A stretch of 40,312 nucleotides of DNA from Jaenimonas drosophilae (taxonomy: Eukaryota; Euglenozoa; Kinetoplastea; Trypanosomatida; Trypanosomatidae), in contig JASAON010001495.1 in NCBI GenBank assembly GCA_030849065.1, forward strand, positions 1 to 40,312, read 5' to 3'. Under the pieces are notes generated by a model that had not been told where the DNA came from, made no database searches, and was given only the letters and a program-made list of their open reading frames with translations. Numbering within the stretch: position 1 is the first letter of the stretch; each line of letters opens with the position of its first letter. Shown piece after piece: positions 18,263-27,491 of this stretch. The translations under genes and the position numbers were made by a program.

Positions 18263-19060
18263 ATGCGCAAGACGACGTGTTTGTGTGTGGCCCCGTGGGT
18301 GCCACCACCTCGCCACGATATCTTCACGACGGTGCCACCGCCACCCGGCGGCGAAGTTGGTGGCTCCTTCGGGGTTTCAACGGGCTACAGCGATCGTCTT
18401 GCACGTACACCACACTGGAAGCGCATGGCCATGAGCACCTACGCTCTCCGCATGAAGGAAAACACAACCTTTTATCCCATGAGCGTTCATCGCCCCGGTG
18501 ACTACGATGTTCGCTATCTCGCCACACCGTATCCAGATCATTTACGCCACCGGCCCTTGTTGGAGGTGGGCGAGGCGCGCCAGATCCCTGCGATACGCAT
18601 CCCAGTTATTTTTCTCCGCAACGTGTTCGATGATGTGAAACAAGTATGGATTGGCAAGAAGCATGAAACGGTGTACGTGGCACGTTCTTTTGCGCGTGAG
18701 GAGCTCATTCCGCAGCGCATGGCCATCTACGCCACCGAAGAGGCCTACCGTCTTCTGCACCTCCCTGTCGTGCATCACCACATTCATGATGAGATTCCGC
18801 ACAACATGGAGGCCTACCGCAAGTTGATGGAGAAGCAGCACTACGATGAGCAACAGTGGCAGTACACGGTGGAGTATCTCTTCAAGGCCTACGAGGCCGG
18901 GCCACCGGAGCTGCGCGACGTGTCGGAGGAGGAGTGGGATGGGGTGGAGGAGGTTGTTGGCTCCGCCGCGAGCAGCTCAGCGTCGGGAGGTGGCGCTGCA
19001 GGATCATCCCGCAAGGGCCCCATTAAACAGCGCAAGGCACGCAAGATCAAGCTCTTCTAA
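18263..19060 (+). CDS. Conserved-looking hypothetical protein, possible mitoribosomal component
   Basis: 265 residues, no family recognised. Residues 1-30 are basic, Cys- and Pro-rich without acidic residues until Asp19, compatible with a short targeting sequence. The central part (about 55-225) is rich in Tyr, His, Arg and aromatic residues and looks globular and RNA-binding-like. Residues about 229-250 are a Ser/Gly/Ala linker, and the last 15 residues are very basic (GPIKQRKARKIKLF). Composition and size resemble lineage-specific mitochondrial ribosomal proteins of kinetoplastids, but that is only a guess. There is no transmembrane segment. ATG 18263 follows within about 15 bases of an AG (TTCTAG). 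Confidence 0.8.
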   Translation: MRKTTCLCVAPWVPPPRHDIFTTVPPPPGGEVGGSFGVSTGYSDRLARTPHWKRMAMSTYALRMKENTTFYPMSVHRPGDYDVRYLATPYPDHLRHRPLLEVGEARQIPAIRIPVIFLRNVFDDVKQVWIGKKHETVYVARSFAREELIPQRMAIYATEEAYRLLHLPVVHHHIHDEIPHNMEAYRKLMEKQHYDEQQWQYTVEYLFKAYEAGPPELRDVSEEEWDGVEEVVGSAASSSASGGGAAGSSRKGPIKQRKARKIKLF

Positions 19061-19187
19061 CCAAACACACAATCACAATCACAACAACAACAAGAACATG
19101 TACGTGGTAGTAGATGTGTTGCGTCGTACCTTGACGACGACGGCCACTTCATTGCAATCTGTGTTGCACGCTCATCATCATATTGTG

Positions 19188-19207
19188 CTTCTTGTTCCTT
19201 CGTCTAG
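19188..19207 (+). promoter_or_regulatory. Predicted trans-splice acceptor for the gene at 19283
   Basis: GCTTCTTGTTCCTTCGTCTAG with AG at 19206-19207; the leader of 75 bases contains a (CAT)n run at 19259-19277. Confidence 0.65.
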
Positions 19208-19282
19208 GGTATCCATTGACGCGTCTTTCACGTGCTTCTACACAAACACAAGGCCAACACATCATCATCATCATCATTCGCG

Positions 19283-19624
19283 ATGAATTCCCCATTTGTG
19301 CGTAGCATCGTGGAGCCACTACGTCGTGAGGTTGCTCTGGGATGTACCGTTGGCACAGCCGCGCTCAGCGCCTTCACCTACTACTGGTACGCCAGCTCCA
19401 TCCGCCAACAACTCATTCGTACGCAACGCAATTGCCACGCCATCACGGAGAGCGCGCTGCGTGAGAGCAAAGAGAAGCTGAAGGAGGGTGAGAAGAACTG
19501 GAGTACCGATATTAAGGCACGGGATGCGCAGGTACGTCGTTTGGAGCTGCAAAACGTTGAGCAAACACGCAGTGTTGCACGTCTGGAGGCGGCCATGAAG
19601 ATGTGCCTCCCACAAAGTGATTGA
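19283..19624 (+). CDS. Small single-span membrane protein with coiled coil
   Basis: 113 residues. A hydrophobic segment at about 18-37 (ALGCTVGTAALSAFTYYWYA) is preceded by basic residues. It is followed by a highly charged helix, about 40-105, that looks like a coiled coil (ESALRESKEKLKEGEKNW, RRLELQNVEQT). The N-terminus MNSPFVRSIVEPLRREV could be a mitochondrial signal anchor, with the coil facing the other compartment. The longer open frame starts with GTG, so ATG 19283 is used; it overlaps the stop of a doubtful upstream ORF (19098-19286). Function unknown; tail-type adaptors of mitochondrial inner-membrane complexes have this shape. Confidence 0.78.
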   Translation: MNSPFVRSIVEPLRREVALGCTVGTAALSAFTYYWYASSIRQQLIRTQRNCHAITESALRESKEKLKEGEKNWSTDIKARDAQVRRLELQNVEQTRSVARLEAAMKMCLPQSD

Positions 19625-19967
19625 TTGATGGTGAAGACGAAAGTAGTTGTGTGTGTGTGTGTTGTACGCACATGCTTCGCTCATCATCCATGTAGGGTAG
19701 CACCGGTGTGCATCATCTGGCAACAACTGTCGTGGTGGTTGCGTATGTTGTACGTCCACCTGCGTGTACGAAAGTTTCTCATCATCTGCTTCTTTTTGTT
19801 GTTGTTGCACGTGGAGCACGTCATAAACTTGTTGTGTGTGCCATCATCATCATCATTATCATCTTCACTTCACGCTATCTCATCAGCAACATCTGTAAGG
19901 AAGCACGCATTGATATAATTGTTGTGTGTTGGTGTTTGTTCTTCTTCATTTACGATCATCTGCGTGG
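19625..19967 (+). other. Intergenic spacer
   Basis: GT-rich stretch at 19647-19662, (ATC)n near 19841-19862, pyrimidine-rich tract with CATCAG near 19864-19888 that may be the acceptor. The next frame is open upstream to 19926 but only from GTG. Confidence 0.4.
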
Positions 19968-22049
19968 ATGAATCGCAGGCACGACCCCGACGTGTGGGCA
20001 CCACCGCCAGGGGAGAACACCGCCAACGACGGCAACACAACAACAACATCATCATCAGCATTCCGAGACCACTTTCGTGATCGATCGGAAGTCATTGCGC
20101 GTGATGGCAGCAATGCACATCTCGCCACACGATCCATCAAGACCAACAAGACCAACACATCATCATCATCGTCAAACAACAACAACAACAACAACAACAA
20201 TGGAGGTGCGGTGGTGCCACGTGCGTGGATGCCCAATGCTGCGGCCAAGAAGCGTGGCATCGTGGATCCATCCATGGAGAAGAAGGTCAAGCAACATCAC
20301 AGCAACAACAACAACAGCTCCTCATCCTTCAAGTTGGTGTCTGGCAACGACGCACAATCATCCACGCAGGTACGTGTGATGGTGAATACGGTGCCATCAC
20401 ATTTACGCCACCAACAACAACAACAACAACAGCAGCAGCAACCATCACTTGGCTCATCATCCATGAACCGTCATTCCTCACTTCCACCTCCTTTGACCGC
20501 CTCACCAAGTCCGCCGAGCTCTGCGGAGGGCGATGATGATACGGCTAAGCACGTCTCGCAACAGCTCGTCAAGTCATTCTTGCAACAATTTCAGCAGCCA
20601 ACAACAACATCATCACGTCCAGAGGACATCAACGATCTGAAAATCTACGAAGATGATGAGGATGGTGGTGATGAAGATGATGGTCGTGGTGCATCTCCGC
20701 CCATCTCTCCCGGCACAAGGTTGGTGCATGTACGTCAGCCCGTTGTTGCGATTCCGCCGCGCGTGGCGGCGGCATCCGCATCGTTGCGGCCATCTCGCTT
20801 GGAACCTGTGCAGGTGCTGGAGCAATCATCTTCGCCAACACACGCAACATCACGTGGGCTAGACGATGAAGAGGTACATGAGGGTGATGAGATGGCAGAG
20901 GTCTCACTTGTCCTCTCTGACGAGGAGGAAGATGCTACGTTGGGCCCGTCGTTTCACGGCTTCGTGCCCGGATTGATGCCTCGCAACAACAACACTACTA
21001 CAGCAACAACAACCAAGGCGCCAGCTTCTCCGCCACACCTGAAGCCCCTCACCACTGCCACACTCCAGCGTGTGCAGATGAAGGACGGTGAATCTGCCAA
21101 GTCGCGTGGAGGTTGTGATGGCCGAGGGCCATCATCATCATCCGCACCGACGGATCGCTGCTCCACTTCACCCGCCGCCACTCGTGCAGAGCAACGTCGT
21201 GCCAACAACAACCACAAGACCTCCGCCAGCACCACTCGTGCATCGGCACCATCACACGAAGACTTGGATGGCAGCTCCAGCAGCCTGCCCACACACGCCA
21301 ACAACAACAACACATCGCCGAAACACGTACGTCGTGGTGGTGATGGAGCTCAGACAACAACAACAACAACAACAGCTGAACGACCGCCGATGCGGTACAA
21401 CTACGTTCCAAAACCACTTCTTCAACCACGTGCATCATCATCCCACGAAGATGCTGATGCGTGTGCTGCGGTTGGTGAATCGCCATCATCATCATCATCG
21501 TCAGCCAACAACAATAAGAAGAAGACGTACAAGCCCTACTCCTTTGACCAGTACCGCAGCATGATGGAGCAGGTGGCGCATGAGCGTCGTGGAGGTTTGG
21601 GGCCCAACGATAGCGACGAGCAACGTCTCGCCCGCAAGAAGAAGTTGCGTGAGAAGGAGTACGGCATGCGTGCAGCACAAGACACACGAGATATGCTCCA
21701 ACAACAACAACAACAACAAGGTGGTGGTGGTGGTGTTGGTGGTGGCGAGAGCGAAGGAAGCGGAGGAGGGCTTCGTCGTCAGCCACCGCCGAAGGAGGTC
21801 GTGGAGGCCCGTGAGCGGCGCCAACGTGCGTTGATGTACGCCAAACAGGTGCCCGTACCACAGGTGAAGCGTACCGACCAGCCTGCCGCAGCAGCCAACA
21901 ACAACAACAACAACGCCAGCAGCCCACTGACGCTCTCTCCCGCAGAATCTGCAGCGATGGCGCGCCAACAACGTTTGGAGGATCTCGAGGCGAAGCACGA
22001 ACAGAACGCCGAGGCCGTCAACGCCATTCGCCGCCAACTGCGTTTGTGA
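19968..22049 (+). CDS. Largely disordered protein, possibly flagellar
   Basis: 693 residues from ATG 19968. Most of the chain is low complexity: runs of Asn, Gln, Ser, Thr and Asp encoded by AAC, CAA, TCA, ACA and GAT repeats, with acidic patches near 220-240 and 305-325. The more ordered part is C-terminal: about 520-575 contains KPYSFDQYRSM, GGLGPNDSDEQRLARKKKL and KEYGMRAAQDTRDML, then after a Gln/Gly insert a charged helix (EARERRQRALMYAKQVP) near 612-630 and a final coiled coil. The order Tyr-x-x-x-x-Tyr, then GLGP, then a basic helix with a YAKQV ending reminds me of motifs in ciliary JHY-like proteins. That comparison is from memory and weak. No enzymatic motif is present. Confidence 0.8.
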   Translation: MNRRHDPDVWAPPPGENTANDGNTTTTSSSAFRDHFRDRSEVIARDGSNAHLATRSIKTNKTNTSSSSSNNNNNNNNNGGAVVPRAWMPNAAAKKRGIVDPSMEKKVKQHHSNNNNSSSSFKLVSGNDAQSSTQVRVMVNTVPSHLRHQQQQQQQQQQPSLGSSSMNRHSSLPPPLTASPSPPSSAEGDDDTAKHVSQQLVKSFLQQFQQPTTTSSRPEDINDLKIYEDDEDGGDEDDGRGASPPISPGTRLVHVRQPVVAIPPRVAAASASLRPSRLEPVQVLEQSSSPTHATSRGLDDEEVHEGDEMAEVSLVLSDEEEDATLGPSFHGFVPGLMPRNNNTTTATTTKAPASPPHLKPLTTATLQRVQMKDGESAKSRGGCDGRGPSSSSAPTDRCSTSPAATRAEQRRANNNHKTSASTTRASAPSHEDLDGSSSSLPTHANNNNTSPKHVRRGGDGAQTTTTTTTAERPPMRYNYVPKPLLQPRASSSHEDADACAAVGESPSSSSSSANNNKKKTYKPYSFDQYRSMMEQVAHERRGGLGPNDSDEQRLARKKKLREKEYGMRAAQDTRDMLQQQQQQQGGGGGVGGGESEGSGGGLRRQPPPKEVVEARERRQRALMYAKQVPVPQVKRTDQPAAAANNNNNNASSPLTLSPAESAAMARQQRLEDLEAKHEQNAEAVNAIRRQLRL

Positions 22050-22499
22050 TTGTGTTGTTGTGTGTCCGTACCAACACATCATGATGATGATCATCATCAT
22101 ATAGAAGAATTCTGAAATAGATGATGGAGCGGAGTGAGCTACATCGCCGCAGCAACACAGTGGAGGACGGAGGCACGCATCTCTGCCAAACCACCACCGA
22201 CTAGGTCTTGTGTTTGCTATCTTCTTCCTGCCATGTGAAGGCACTTGTTGCACGAATGCAGTACTCCCACACACATGTTGCGTGGATGCGTGCATTATCC
22301 TCATCATCATCATCTTCTTCTTCTTCTCTCGTGTTTCGCACCTCACTTGTGAAGTAGTCAGTCCTTCTCACCTCATCACTCTTCTTGCCGTAGTACCACA
22401 CTCAACACACTTCTGCGTCTGGAAGCGTCGCTCCCCCATTCGTCTTCCTCATTCTCAATCTTCTTCGGTTTTTTTCTTCTTCTTCAGGCCGCACACATC
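22050..22499 (+). other. Intergenic spacer ending in a textbook acceptor
   Basis: About 450 bases with (ATC/GAT) repeats at 22078-22100, pyrimidine-rich stretches at 22307-22328 and 22435-22485, and no coding-looking ORF. Confidence 0.5.
22461..22487 (+). promoter_or_regulatory. Predicted trans-splice acceptor for the gene at 22500
   Basis: TTCTTCGG-T7-CTTCTTCTTCAG with AG at 22486-22487, 12 bases before the ATG. Together with 8363-8381 it best shows the expected tract-AG-short leader-ATG arrangement. Confidence 0.8.
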
Positions 22500-24263
22500 A
22501 TGTCTGTTCCACGCATTGCGTTGCCACGGGCTCCGCCATCTCGCGTGGCGGCAACACCACGGGTACCATCGCCACCAACGTCTCGTGCGCCGGGAAGTAC
22601 GCCGCGCCTCAACACCGCACGGAGCACCGCCGCACCATCACGTGTTGCCACCCGACCAACACCACCACCTCCGCCAACACCCCCGCCAGCAACACCACGG
22701 ACGCCAGTGCCATCGCTGAAAGTGAGCTTCGAGCGTCTGCGCGAGGTGAGCAACAAGGAGTTGGCATCGGCGCAAGAGGTGGTGCGCGCACGCATCGTGC
22801 AGCTCTGCCGCGACATCATCGGCTCCATCGATGGCGCACTCGAAGAGGGTCAACGCTTAGAACAGGACTTTCACGCTCGTCGCGAAGCAGCACAACAGGA
22901 ACAACAACAACAACAACGCTCACCTGCCACCTCCTCGCGGAGTAAAGCACGTCGCAAGGCTGCTGCGAGCACATCCTCGTCGGGAGGTGCCGCCTCCACG
23001 AGCCCGGTGATGATGGATGCCCCAATCAGCAGCTACGACTACTCCGTGGAGCACCTCCTCTCACGTGCATCATCGTCATACGAGATTGCAACATCTCGCA
23101 GCGGCACCTCATCTGTGGCACCGACACAACCTTCTGCCGCACGCAAACACACATCCTCGATTGTGGTGCTGAACGATGCACCTGCCAACAAGACCAACAA
23201 CAACAACAACATCCATGGGAACGTGGTCGCGACCAATGCGGGCAATCTTCGCACGCATGTGGTGATGGCGAGCTGGGAAAAGGGTGTGAAGCAGTCGGCG
23301 GGTGCGATGCGCTCGGAGGTGGCGATGCGCGACGCAGAAATTAGCCGAGCACTTTGCGCATCAATCACAAAAACCGCACGTCAGAAGACCCCAACATCGG
23401 AATCGAGCTACTACTCCGTCTTGTATATGGGCTATGCACCTTCTTACAAGAACAACAACAACAACAACAACAACAGTGGAGCAGAGATGGCGGTCCTTCG
23501 ATGCCCCATGTTTGTTTCACGTACACACGCTGGCAATGATCTTGTGGCACTATCCAATGCCAGCAACAACAACAACAACAGCGTGCAAGACACAAGCTCA
23601 TCTCCCACGCGGCCCCCAACCGCCACGACCTCCTTTGGTACCTCTCGCAACAGCATCACTCCACGTCAGGCGAGCTCAACAACCGCGGAGATGTTGCGTG
23701 GCAAATCAGCCACAGCCCCTGTTCTTGCCATCACGTTGGATGCCCAACGTGTGCGCGAGGTTGTGCTCCCCTCTGCCAACAACCTCGCCAACCTCGAGCG
23801 CCGCATCGCCAAGTGCGTCCCTGCCACCAACACCAATTCCGCCATTGTGGTTGGTACATCATCCTCAGCATCATCTGGTGCTCTTCGTTGTACGCCATCC
23901 TTGCAGGTGTTCGAGATGGAGGAGGTGCTGGACCCGTACGGCGGTAAAAATCTCACGGCAGCGCAACGTGTGAAGGGCTTCCAAACGTGGGTGCGTCGCC
24001 ATGCCACTCATGACGACGTGAAGGAAACACAGGCCAACACCAACGAACACGAGTGTGGGCTCATCTTCGCAGATTTGTTGTGGGGTTCAGCAGGTGCTGC
24101 CAACAAAAACAACAACAACAGCAGCAATAGCAACAACAAGCCCTATGCGTACTACTGCTTCCCCGTCAATCGTGATGCCGCGCAGGATTCACTCACGCGC
24201 GATGATGCACCGCCGCTGTCGGTGGTGGAGCTCCTCTTGGCCAAGAACTACCTCGTTGGGTAG
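22500..24263 (+). CDS. Hypothetical protein with Pro-rich N-terminus and Asn-rich inserts
   Basis: 587 residues, not recognised. Residues 1-75 are Pro/Arg/Ala/Thr-rich and disordered, with a PPPPPTPPP core. Residues about 78-135 form a helical region (RLREVSNKELASAQEVV, CRDIIGSIDGALEEGQRL). Poly-Gln and poly-Asn runs follow (near 137, 231, 318-325, 358, 540). Ordered islands between the runs include residues around 255-300 (HVVMASWEKGVKQSAGAM) and 470-525 (LQVFEMEEVLDPYGG, QRVKGFQTWVRRHA). The C-terminal part (CGLIFADLLWGS, YAYYCFPVNRDAAQD, PPLSVVELLLAKNYLVG) looks globular. The islands suggest one folded domain interrupted by repeat expansion. ATG 22500 sits 12 bases after a strong acceptor. 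No function can be assigned. Confidence 0.85.
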   Translation: MSVPRIALPRAPPSRVAATPRVPSPPTSRAPGSTPRLNTARSTAAPSRVATRPTPPPPPTPPPATPRTPVPSLKVSFERLREVSNKELASAQEVVRARIVQLCRDIIGSIDGALEEGQRLEQDFHARREAAQQEQQQQQRSPATSSRSKARRKAAASTSSSGGAASTSPVMMDAPISSYDYSVEHLLSRASSSYEIATSRSGTSSVAPTQPSAARKHTSSIVVLNDAPANKTNNNNNIHGNVVATNAGNLRTHVVMASWEKGVKQSAGAMRSEVAMRDAEISRALCASITKTARQKTPTSESSYYSVLYMGYAPSYKNNNNNNNNSGAEMAVLRCPMFVSRTHAGNDLVALSNASNNNNNSVQDTSSSPTRPPTATTSFGTSRNSITPRQASSTTAEMLRGKSATAPVLAITLDAQRVREVVLPSANNLANLERRIAKCVPATNTNSAIVVGTSSSASSGALRCTPSLQVFEMEEVLDPYGGKNLTAAQRVKGFQTWVRRHATHDDVKETQANTNEHECGLIFADLLWGSAGAANKNNNNSSNSNNKPYAYYCFPVNRDAAQDSLTRDDAPPLSVVELLLAKNYLVG

Positions 24264-26300
24264 TACCCACACACCCACACACACACGTACGTACGTACAC
24301 GCCACAGACATACACATAAATATACACATAAACACACACATACAACACACGTACACATTCTCTTTGCGCGCACACACACACGTTCGTACATCACTTGTGT
24401 GATGTGGTGTGTCTGCCTGTATGCCAAGAAGAGAGAAGGTGTTGTGATGATGATGATGATGATGACCACCAAACCTGCATGAATTCCTTCGGCATGAAGG
24501 TTGATTTTGTTGTTGGTGTGCGAACGCCTTTTGTGTGTGTTTCTGTCTTTGCTACCCCTCAATACAGTGTATGCAGTGACGATGATGATGATGGTGTTGT
24601 TGTTGTTGCAGAGGACTGCCACGCATCACCTCTGCAACACGTTGATGAAGAGGAGGAGATGGAGGTTGTGTGTTGTTGGCCACGGTTTTTTTGTTTTTTT
24701 TTCATTAACGCTCGCGTGTCGTCTCATCTCGCATCATGTGTGCCCATGTTGATGCGTGCTTCGTAGAGCTCAGCCACACACACACGCCTCCTCCTCCTCC
24801 TCATTCTTCGTTGTTTCTCAACTCCCATGCATATCATCACTCTTGGTGATGATTCATATGCGGTGTTTTATGTTTCCTTTGATGTACGCGTACAATTGCA
24901 CGGATTTGCAGATGATGAGTGAGCCTCATATCTTCGTGTTGTTGCTGCACCCATCCGTGAACGGAAGTAACTTGTAGCACAACACGTGAATGAAGCTTTA
25001 TATTATGTTTTTCTTTACGTTTGTGTATGTACGCGTGAGCATGTGCGTCTGAGTATGCAGAAGTTGATGAAAAACTTCTCATACAGAGGCACACATGATA
25101 CCTCGGCATCCACGTGTGTGTTCGTGTGTGTTGGGAGTGCATCTGAATGATGATGAAGGGCTAATGAGATGTTCCTGCACACAGACACACCATCATCATC
25201 ATCATCATCATCAACCGTACACCCACACAATGAATGAAGGTGCTTGCAGAACACACATAGGTCATTGGTACACTCACACATGCACGCAGTTATATTTTAT
25301 CACCTCCGCATCACCGCCACATGGTAAATGCAACATGGGGGATCTGATCATGCGTTGATGGATGCCCTACACGTCAACCCCTACGACACACACCTACGCG
25401 CACACGTAGAGAGATCATCACGCATTGGCCGAGCGCCATCCTTCTTCTTTTGGCACACCCCCCACACACACACCTCCTCCCTCCTTCATCTTTTTTTTTT
25501 CTGCTCCCGTTCATGTTGACGTAGTTCAACGATGCGGCTCTCTCGAGCGCCATCTTTTTTTTTCTTGTGTGTAAAGGTGTTCGTGATTTTTTTTTTCGGA
25601 ATCTGAGTTGTGGCGGTGAGACAACGGTGATGATGATCAACCTAACTATCATTCATCACGACAACCCCAACACAAACACACACACACAAACACACCCAAC
25701 AACAACAACCGTATACAGCAATATACACTTTTTTTTGTTCAGTTACTTCACAATGCATCGCCATCACCCCAGATGCGTGTATTCAACGACGATACGAGAC
25801 CTAATACACCCTTCTTTTTCTTCTTCTTTTTTTTCGTTTCATGTTTGCCTCTTCATTCACAATCAGATGATGTACGTACGTATGCCGATGTTTGCGTGAG
25901 CGTGCGTCCATGCGCACACACATCACGACGTACGGAGAGAGGGGGAGGAGGAGGAATCTGCAAGATGAATGCTGGCAACGTTTGTAGCAGCAACGGAGAT
26001 TGTTTTTTTGTGTGTTGGGGTATGTGCCACGCATCACTAGCAACACACGATAACATCTCCAGCTGAGCTCATGTGTTGTGAAGTACGTTCTTCTTTTTTT
26101 TTCTTGTTGCTTTGTTTCCTGTACATGTGGCACGGCTCATCGGTGGCCGTATTAGTAGTTGCCGTGCTGCAGATGTGGTGTTGTTTGAGGAGCTCCTTTT
26201 CACCACGAAGTTGGTCTTTGTACGTACATCCATCCTCCTTCTCCCTTCATGATTATTGTGCTGTAGTTTTCTTGTAGTTGTTGTTGTGGGCCTGCCACAC
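24264..26300 (+). other. 2.0-kb gene-poor spacer with several acceptor-like signals
   Basis: It opens with a CA-rich stretch (24266-24382) containing (ACGT)n at 24285-24298. (GAT)n runs lie near 24444-24463 and 24580-24593. T-rich tracts lie at 24685-24703, 25491-25500, 25556-25563, 25588-25597, 25730-25737, 25810-25840 and 26088-26102; several are followed by AG without a long ORF behind. Two micro-frames (ATG 24827, 31 codons then TGA; ATG 25773, 97 codons with a Phe run) and a hairpin at 25053-25084 are discussed in the findings. The acceptor for the uL2m gene is AG at 26265-26266 or 26276-26277. Confidence 0.5.
25053..25084 (+). other. 12-base-pair hairpin with one bulge
   Basis: GTATG-C-AGAAGTT, loop GATGAAA, then AACTTCT-CATAC. 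All 12 pairs are Watson-Crick; the C at 25058 is bulged. It lies in a region with no assigned gene and lacks the T-run of a bacterial terminator. Possible RNA element. Confidence 0.6.
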
Positions 26301-27491
26301 ATGTTTCGCAGAGTGGCCACCACCGCGGTGGAGGTACATCATGTACATGGTGTGGCATCCACCGCCCTCCTCATCTCTGCCCGTGGCGCAAAGCTGCTGA
26401 ACCCAATTGGCAAACATGGCAGCCAGCACTACGGCCTCGAGCCTAAGCTGGAGGCGGGCAAAGATGTGCAGCTCAAACACACGGAGATGTACGATGGATA
26501 TACCGATGATTTTGGCGTGTACAAGGAAGGACCGCCCGTGGCGCTGCGTTTGGAGTACATCCGCAGCCCCGATCACGGCCATTCGCAACAACTCTTGCAA
26601 AAAGATGTGTGGTCCCCATTTCAGGTTGGTGCCAACATGATGACGTACACGCCCTTCTACTACGACTGGAAGGGCTTCAGCAGCAGAGACTATTGGGGGC
26701 ACCGAAGTGGCACCAACCCGGGCAGCAAGGTATTGATGGGGCATTACAAGCGCGACGAACAGCGTTCGTGGGGCCACCGCATCATGATTAACCACAAACC
26801 ACAAAAACGTGTGCCAAAGTGGCTCGCTTGTGTGGTACATATCCCCCGAAAGCGTTCGTTTCTGGGCTTCTTCTTGTACGCCAACGGTGCCTACGTCGCG
26901 GAGCTCCTCACCTACAAGCAGCTCCCACGCATCATTTACAACAAGCCCTTCCAGGGTTGTTTGCCAACGATTGGGCAGACGGTGGCACTCACGGAGGTGA
27001 GCTACGGCAAGGAGATTCATTCCGTGGAGATGTATCCCGGCCATGGTGGTGTGATGTGCAGGGCAAGTGGCACCGCGGCTGTGGTGTTGCGTGGAAGTGA
27101 GCCCGATTTGGTGCCACTTCTTCTCCCATCCAAGGAAGTACGTCTCTTTGATCGTAGCTGTCATGCCGTCTTTGGACGACGAGCTGGCGTGATGTATAAC
27201 CAACATCGCAATCATGGCAAACGTAACATGGAAGCCAACATGCCACATCGCCCGCGCGTGCACTCCAAAACAAAGCGTGTTTCCAGCCATCCTGCGGGTG
27301 GTGGCAACGGTGGCTCACCAAATTTGTTGGTGCCACTGGATTGGCGCATTCATCCACGAAACTCCGTCAAGTCCAAGTACTGGTTGTCAGGGTACATCCT
27401 CAAGGGTCGTCAGTACACCAAAAACCAAACCGTGGCGGATCTCAAGACCAAGACTTATGGATGGGGGAGCAGAGATCCGGTATACCGATGA
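26301..27491 (+). CDS. Mitochondrial large-subunit ribosomal protein uL2m
   Basis: 396 residues. uL2 binds 23S-type rRNA near the peptidyl transferase centre. Seen: a basic N-terminus (MFRRVATTAVEVHH) suited to mitochondrial import; at about 131-160 the RNA-binding region WGHRSGTNPGSK, KRDEQRSWGHR; at 222-260 the uL2 core LPTIGQTVALTEV, GKEIHSVEMYPGHGG and RASGTAAVVL, matching bacterial IGTxxHNIEMxPGKGGQLxRSAGT; at about 278-343 KEVRLFDRSCHAVFGR, HRPRV and SSHPAGGGNGG, matching the HPHGGGEG loop. Here one of the two His of that loop is Ala. Extra segments (about 35-125 and 340-396) have no counterpart in bacterial uL2, as expected for the protein-rich kinetoplastid mitoribosome. The frame upstream of ATG 26301 begins at TTG and is excluded. 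Confident family call. Confidence 0.9.
   Translation: MFRRVATTAVEVHHVHGVASTALLISARGAKLLNPIGKHGSQHYGLEPKLEAGKDVQLKHTEMYDGYTDDFGVYKEGPPVALRLEYIRSPDHGHSQQLLQKDVWSPFQVGANMMTYTPFYYDWKGFSSRDYWGHRSGTNPGSKVLMGHYKRDEQRSWGHRIMINHKPQKRVPKWLACVVHIPRKRSFLGFFLYANGAYVAELLTYKQLPRIIYNKPFQGCLPTIGQTVALTEVSYGKEIHSVEMYPGHGGVMCRASGTAAVVLRGSEPDLVPLLLPSKEVRLFDRSCHAVFGRRAGVMYNQHRNHGKRNMEANMPHRPRVHSKTKRVSSHPAGGGNGGSPNLLVPLDWRIHPRNSVKSKYWLSGYILKGRQYTKNQTVADLKTKTYGWGSRDPVYR

Noticed and set aside
19098..19286. 62-codon ORF (MYVVVDVLRRTL and on) between two genes.
   Set aside because: Only 37 bases separate it from the previous stop, with no pyrimidine tract or acceptor, and it spans the acceptor of the next gene. It ends in a His run.
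24395..24766. 123-codon frame with Asp and Glu runs.
   Set aside because: It starts at GTG, and its content is mostly repeat-derived plus a translated T-tract; no acceptor is suitably placed.
24923..25300. SECIS element supporting selenocysteine decoding of the TGA at 24920.
   Set aside because: The hairpin at 25053-25084 has GATGAAA in its loop rather than an ATGA/GA quartet at the stem base, so I do not claim a selenoprotein.
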